Shown here: one piece after another, positions 7,500 through 11,646 of the stretch
How the letters are laid out: every line of letters starts with the position of its first letter
Position numbering within the stretch: position 1 is the stretch's first letter
Source: RBG-16-66-20 sp964564865
GTDB lineage: Bacteria; Pseudomonadota; Gammaproteobacteria; Burkholderiales; SG8-39
DNA length: 11,646 bases
NCBI GenBank assembly: GCA_964564865.1
Contig: CAZMDA010000087.1
Span: 1-11,646 of the forward strand
Direction of reading: 5' to 3'
Position numbers and translations under genes: made by a program
The notes under the pieces: model-generated
Seen by the model: only the letters and a program-made list of their open reading frames with translations
Databases searched by the model: none
What the model was told of the DNA's origin: nothing

Positions 7500-8682
7500 A
7501 GCCGCCGCCCAGCCCCTGCGCCAGGTCCGCCTTCAGGTCCGCCACCGACTCCAGCCCCACCGCCAGCCGGATCAGCCCGTCCGTGATCCCCGCCGCCGCC
7601 CGCGCCTCGGGCGTGATGCGGCCATGCGTGGTGGTCCCCGGATGGGTGATCGTCGTCTTCACGTCCCCGAGGTTGCCGGTGATGGAGATCAGCCGCGTCG
7701 AATCGATGACCTTCCAGGCCGCATCCTTCCCGCCCTTGACGTCGAAGGCGAGGACGGCGCCGCCGGCTTTCTGCTGCCGCTTCGCGAGGGCGTACTGCGG
7801 ATGGGACTTGAGGCCCGGGTAATGCACCCGCGATACCCTGGGGTGCTGTTCCAGCCACTGCGCCAGCGCCAGCGCCCGCTCCGACTGCGCCAGCATGCGC
7901 AGCTCCAGGGTCTCCATGCCCTTCAGGATCACCCAGGCATTGAAGGGCGAGATGGATGGACCCGCGGTGCGCAGGAACCCCACCAGGCTGTCCATGACCG
8001 GCCCCTTGTGGCCGACCACGGCGCCGCCCATGACCCGCCCCTGCCCGTCCAGGTGCTTGGTGGCGGAATGGATGACGAGGTCCGCACCCAAGGCCAAAGG
8101 CCGCTGCAAGGCCGGGGTACAGAAGCAGTTGTCCACGGCGAGCAGCGCGCCCGCCTTCTTCGCCACCGCGGCTAGCGCGGCGATGTCCGAGATTTCACCG
8201 AGGGGATTGGAAGGCGTCTCCAGGAACAGGAGCCTGGTGTTCGGCTTGAGCGCCCTCTCCCATTCCTCGACCTTCGTCGGCGAGACGAAGGTGGTCTCGA
8301 CGCCGAAGCGCGCCAGGATGGTGGCGTACAGCTGCACCGTGGCGCCGAACACCGCGTTGGAGCAGACGACGTGGTCGCCGGCCTTGAGGGTGACCATGGA
8401 CGCGGCGAGGATCGCGGACATGCCCGAGGCGGTGGCGACGCAGGCGCCGCCGCCCTCCAGCGCCGCGAGGCGATCCTGCATCATGGTGACGGTGGGATTG
8501 GTGTAGCGCGAATAGACGTAGCCTTCGCCCGCACCCGGTGCACCGAAGCCGGCAGCGGCCGCGGCGGCGTCCTTGAACACGAAGCTGGAGGTGAGGAACA
8601 GCGCCTCGGAATGCTCGCCGAACTCGCTGCGCGCGATCCCGGCGCGGACGCCGAGGGTGGAGATGTCGTTCTCTTTGGACAT
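7498..8682 (-). CDS. metZ: O-succinylhomoserine sulfhydrylase (PLP enzyme)
   Basis: MetZ makes homocysteine directly from O-succinylhomoserine and sulfide in methionine synthesis, in the cytoplasm. The 394-residue product is a Cys/Met-metabolism PLP enzyme of normal length. It has the YSRYTNPT segment, the cofactor-phosphate region ATASGMSAI, the SNPLGEISD and VDNCFCTP segments, and the PLP lysine K209 in SATKHLDGQGR. Within the superfamily the MetZ call rests on overall similarity (N-terminus GVRAGIARSEFGEHSEALFLTSSFVF, and GNLGDVKTTITHPGTTTHGR) and on position after purF, where metZ sits in many beta- and gammaproteobacteria. Cystathionine gamma-synthase or lyase is the main alternative. 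The ATG at 8682 follows a riboswitch-terminator leader, and GAGGA (8699-8695) serves as Shine-Dalgarno. It probably has its own promoter. Confidence 0.9.
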   Translation of the reverse strand: MSKENDISTLGVRAGIARSEFGEHSEALFLTSSFVFKDAAAAAAGFGAPGAGEGYVYSRYTNPTVTMMQDRLAALEGGGACVATASGMSAILAASMVTLKAGDHVVCSNAVFGATVQLYATILARFGVETTFVSPTKVEEWERALKPNTRLLFLETPSNPLGEISDIAALAAVAKKAGALLAVDNCFCTPALQRPLALGADLVIHSATKHLDGQGRVMGGAVVGHKGPVMDSLVGFLRTAGPSISPFNAWVILKGMETLELRMLAQSERALALAQWLEQHPRVSRVHYPGLKSHPQYALAKRQQKAGGAVLAFDVKGGKDAAWKVIDSTRLISITGNLGDVKTTITHPGTTTHGRITPEARAAAGITDGLIRLAVGLESVADLKADLAQGLGGG

Positions 8683-8719
8683 AAAAAAACCCGATCCTCT
8701 CTCGTCAAGCGGACCGGGT
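8683..8719 (-). terminator. Intrinsic terminator / attenuator abutting the metZ start codon
   Basis: On the minus strand ACCCGGTCC (8719-8711) pairs with GGATCGGGT (8697-8689), a 9-bp stem with one G-U pair and a 13-base loop. Seven T residues (8689-8683) follow, the first being the last stem base, and end directly at the metZ ATG (8682-8680). The likely Shine-Dalgarno GAGGA lies partly in the loop and partly in the 3' arm. The hairpin could therefore both stop transcription and hide the ribosome binding site. It lies downstream of the SAM-II-like aptamer and is the probable expression platform. Confidence 0.75.
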
Positions 8720-8740
8720 CAGTTTGCAACCTGCGCGGCA

Positions 8741-8795
8741 CGCTTTAGCGGTATTTGTTACGCGCCCGCAAGCTGTGGCTCAAATCGGCGCGAAA
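8741..8795 (-). promoter_or_regulatory. SAM-II (SAM-alpha / metA type) riboswitch aptamer ahead of metZ
   Basis: Read on the minus strand, CGCGCC (8792-8787) pairs with GGCGCG (8766-8761) to form P1. The P1 loop starts with GATTTGAGCC and ends near TTGC, as in known SAM-II RNAs. Its ATTTG (8785-8781) pairs with CAAAT (8757-8753) just after P1, giving the H-type pseudoknot. The conserved GCTAAA follows at 8749-8744. A U-rich run precedes P1. Order, spacing and conserved bases match the metX/metA SAM-II aptamer as I remember it (about 52 bases, with GAUUU, GCGCGU, AAAU and GCUAAA). The gene controlled, metZ, belongs to methionine synthesis, the usual target. SAM binding should favour the terminator downstream and switch metZ off. 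I could not run a covariance-model search. Confidence 0.8.
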
Positions 8796-8800
8796 AACGA

Positions 8801-8809
8801 ATTATATCA
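8801..8809 (-). promoter_or_regulatory. Extended -10 promoter for the metZ leader
   Basis: On the minus strand TGATATAAT is a perfect extended -10 (TG, one base, TATAAT). It begins 4 bases after the purF stop codon. Transcription would start near 8794, at the U-run that opens the SAM-II-like aptamer, so the leader would begin almost exactly at the riboswitch. No strong -35 is seen within the end of purF. Its placement ahead of the aptamer supports a separate metZ transcript. Confidence 0.65.
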
Positions 8810-8812
8810 AAG

Positions 8813-10330
<1,518 letters not shown>

Positions 10331-10369
10331 GGCGTTGGCGAGGAGCTGGAACTCCGAGTCCCTTAAGCG

Positions 10370-10861
10370 TCAATCATACCGCAGCCGCTCGGCGAATGTC
10401 TGCGGCAGCCAGGGCCGCAGCGCGAGCGCGGCGGCGGCCAGCCACGGCCCGCTCACCGAGTCGCGCCAGGCGCGCTCGCGCGGCAGGCTGGTCAGGCCGG
10501 CGGCCAGCGCGAGCGCGAGGACCAGGATCGCGGCGCGCACGACGCCGAACAGGGCGCCGGTCACGCGGTCGATGCCGCCCAGCCCGATGGCCCGCACCAG
10601 CTTCGAGAGCAGCACGCCCATCAGGGCGCCGAGGAACAGCACCACGACGAACACCAGCGCGAACGCCGCAAGGGCCTTCAACTCGGGCGTCGGGATCTCC
10701 TGCGGCATGTGCAGGGCCACCGGGCCGGCGAACAGGTTGGCGGCGAGGAACGCCACCACCCAGCCGGCCAGCGAGATGATCTCGCGCACCAGGCCGCGCC
10801 AGGCACCCACCACTACCGAGACCGCCAGGACGCCGGTCACGGCGTAGTCGAGCCAGGTCAT
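10370..10861 (-). CDS. cvpA: CvpA family inner-membrane protein
   Basis: The 163-residue product has four predicted membrane segments, at about 5-22, 28-46, 63-88 and 103-122. It carries the family's N-terminal WLDYAVTGVLAVSVVVGAWRG and REIISLAGWVVAF segments. CvpA was named for a need in colicin V production in E. coli. Its biochemical role is not settled, but it almost always lies directly upstream of purF, as here. The ATG at 10861 is one base after the dedD stop (TAG, C, ATG), so translation is probably coupled; no clear Shine-Dalgarno is visible. The family call is secure and the function unknown. Confidence 0.93.
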   Translation of the reverse strand: MTWLDYAVTGVLAVSVVVGAWRGLVREIISLAGWVVAFLAANLFAGPVALHMPQEIPTPELKALAAFALVFVVVLFLGALMGVLLSKLVRAIGLGGIDRVTGALFGVVRAAILVLALALAAGLTSLPRERAWRDSVSGPWLAAAALALRPWLPQTFAERLRYD

Positions 10862-10862
10862 G

Positions 10863-11543
10863 CTAGGGCCGCGCCGTTACCTTGCCGGGCTTCAGGCCCA
10901 GGCCCTGGATCTGCGCCAGCGCCTTGTCCGCCGCCGCCTGCGAGGCGAACGGGCCGGCCCGCACGCGGATCACGGTGCCCTTCGCCGTGGCGATGGGCTC
11001 GGTGAAATACGGCACCTTGCCCTCCTTCAGTTGCGCGATCACGCCCGAGGGATCGACATAAGCCCCCACCGGGATCATGAACTGGCCGGCCGCAGGCGCG
11101 GCTGGCTTCGCTTCCGGCGCCTTCGCCTCCTTCTTCGCCTCGGGCTTGGGCGCCGGCTTCGGGGCGGGCTTGGGCTCGGCCTTCGGCTCCGGCTTGGCCT
11201 CGGCTTTCGGCTCGGCCTTGTGCTCGGCCTTCGGCTCCGGCTTGGCCTCGGCCTTCGGCTCGGGCTTGGGCTCGGCCTTCGCCTCGACCTTCGGTTCAGG
11301 CTTCGGCTCCGGCTTGGCTTCAGGCGTCTCCGGCGTGGCGGTGGTCTTCGGCGTCACCTTGGGGGTGAAGCCGGTGTCGTCCTCGCTCGGGATGCGCACG
11401 GTCACCGGCGGCGGCGCCTGGCGCGGCTCGGAGTCGAAGATCATCGGCAGCACGATCACCGCGAGCAGCACCAGCGCGATCGCGCCCACCAGCCGGCGGC
11501 GGCCGCGGCGCTTGAGCGTGCTTACGTCTTCGCTGTCAGCCAT
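10863..11543 (-). CDS. dedD: SPOR-domain membrane protein (DedD-like)
   Basis: The 226-residue product has a short cytoplasmic, basic N-terminus (KRRGRRR), one membrane anchor (about 18-36) and a long periplasmic linker of Lys/Pro/Glu/Ala repeats (about 70-150). A C-terminal SPOR domain follows (about 153-226), starting with GQFMIPVGAYVD and ending with AQIQGLGLKPGKV. SPOR domains bind denuded glycan strands at the division septum, and E. coli DedD is a non-essential division protein. Position between folC and cvpA matches dedD in other proteobacteria. The ATG at 11543 overlaps the folC stop by 8 bases; AAGGA about 13 bases upstream may serve as Shine-Dalgarno. The linker is encoded by a 48-base tandem repeat, so its length may vary among relatives. 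Confidence 0.9.
   Translation of the reverse strand: MADSEDVSTLKRRGRRRLVGAIALVLLAVIVLPMIFDSEPRQAPPPVTVRIPSEDDTGFTPKVTPKTTATPETPEAKPEPKPEPKVEAKAEPKPEPKAEAKPEPKAEHKAEPKAEAKPEPKAEPKPAPKPAPKPEAKKEAKAPEAKPAAPAAGQFMIPVGAYVDPSGVIAQLKEGKVPYFTEPIATAKGTVIRVRAGPFASQAAADKALAQIQGLGLKPGKVTARP
11174..11317. repeat. Three 48-bp tandem units within dedD
   Basis: Units at 11174-11221 and 11222-11269 differ at about 3 of 48 positions. A third, more diverged unit in the same register covers 11270-11317. Each unit is 16 codons, encoding Ala/Glu/Lys/Pro blocks such as AEPKAEAKPEPK, so gain or loss of a unit keeps the frame. The match was made by eye. Confidence 0.75.
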
Positions 11544-11646
11544 GGGCGGGAGAGGTCGATTCCTTGCCGTGCGCCATCGCCTCGGCGACGGTCAGGAAGG
11601 ACCCGAACACGACAATTTTATCACCCTCGCCCGCTTCGCCCCGCGC
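11536..11646 (-). CDS. folC: FolC (dihydrofolate/folylpolyglutamate synthase), C-terminal end
   Basis: Only the last 36 codons and the stop lie in the window; the gene continues past the right edge. The visible end reads GDKIVVFGSFLTVAEAMAHG, the conserved C-terminal motif of FolC, where the GSF.TVAE segment belongs to the small Rossmann domain. FolC adds glutamate to dihydropteroate and to folates in the cytoplasm. The stop TGA (11538-11536) lies 8 bases inside the dedD start, so the two are translationally coupled. The order folC-dedD-cvpA-purF supports the call. Confidence 0.9.
   Translation of the reverse strand, partial: ARGEAGEGDKIVVFGSFLTVAEAMAHGKESTSPAHG

Noticed and set aside
8690..8800. 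SAM-I or cobalamin riboswitch, or a small RNA gene, in the metZ leader
   Set aside because: At about 110 bases it is too short for those classes and lacks their multi-helix junctions. The SAM-II pattern explains P1, the pseudoknot and GCTAAA.
10331..10369. A separate promoter or regulatory site between cvpA and purF
   Set aside because: The 39-base gap shows no convincing -10/-35 pair or PurR-like palindrome, so it looks like a simple intra-operon spacer.

Overview
The window is a very GC-rich (well over 60% G+C by eye), densely coded stretch of a Gram-negative chromosome. It is best read as a betaproteobacterium. lpxH and the periplasmic cell-wall enzymes imply an outer membrane. The minus-strand order folC-dedD-cvpA-purF-metZ is typical of beta- and gammaproteobacteria. 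The run cysS / TPR gene / peptidylprolyl isomerase / lpxH resembles the arrangement known from Burkholderiales-type genomes. The taxonomic call is inference from gene order and composition, not from a marker search.

Layout. (1) Bases 1-2427, plus strand: the 3' two thirds of dnaK, then dnaJ, the Hsp70 chaperone pair. (2) 2455-3816, minus: cysS, converging on dnaJ across a 27-base gap that holds a perfect hairpin. (3) 3817-3921: a divergent intergenic region with a good sigma-70 promoter for the rightward operon and an extended -10 candidate for cysS. (4) 3922-7478, plus: four tightly coupled genes with overlapping or nearly touching ends. They encode a secreted TPR protein, a Csd6-like L,D-transpeptidase-family enzyme, a secreted cyclophilin and LpxH, giving an envelope operon for peptidoglycan, periplasmic folding and lipid A. 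(5) 7498-11646, minus: folC (3' end only), dedD, cvpA, purF and metZ, converging on lpxH across a 22-bp perfect palindrome.

The most interesting element is in the 130-base gap between purF and metZ. On the minus strand an extended -10 promoter is followed by a sequence that closely matches the SAM-II (metA/SAM-alpha) riboswitch aptamer. An intrinsic terminator comes next; its U-tract touches the metZ start codon and its 3' arm carries the Shine-Dalgarno sequence. metZ therefore appears to be uncoupled from the purine operon and switched off by S-adenosylmethionine.

The second point of interest is that the TPR gene and the L,D-transpeptidase gene look like sister genes. They share a signal peptide, an N-terminal helical repeat region and a C-terminal NTF2-like domain. 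One has the catalytic YkuD domain in the middle; the other has an Ala/Pro linker.

I see no mobile elements, tRNA or rRNA genes, CRISPR arrays or defence genes, and no gene-free stretch above 300 bases. Most of the window is housekeeping.
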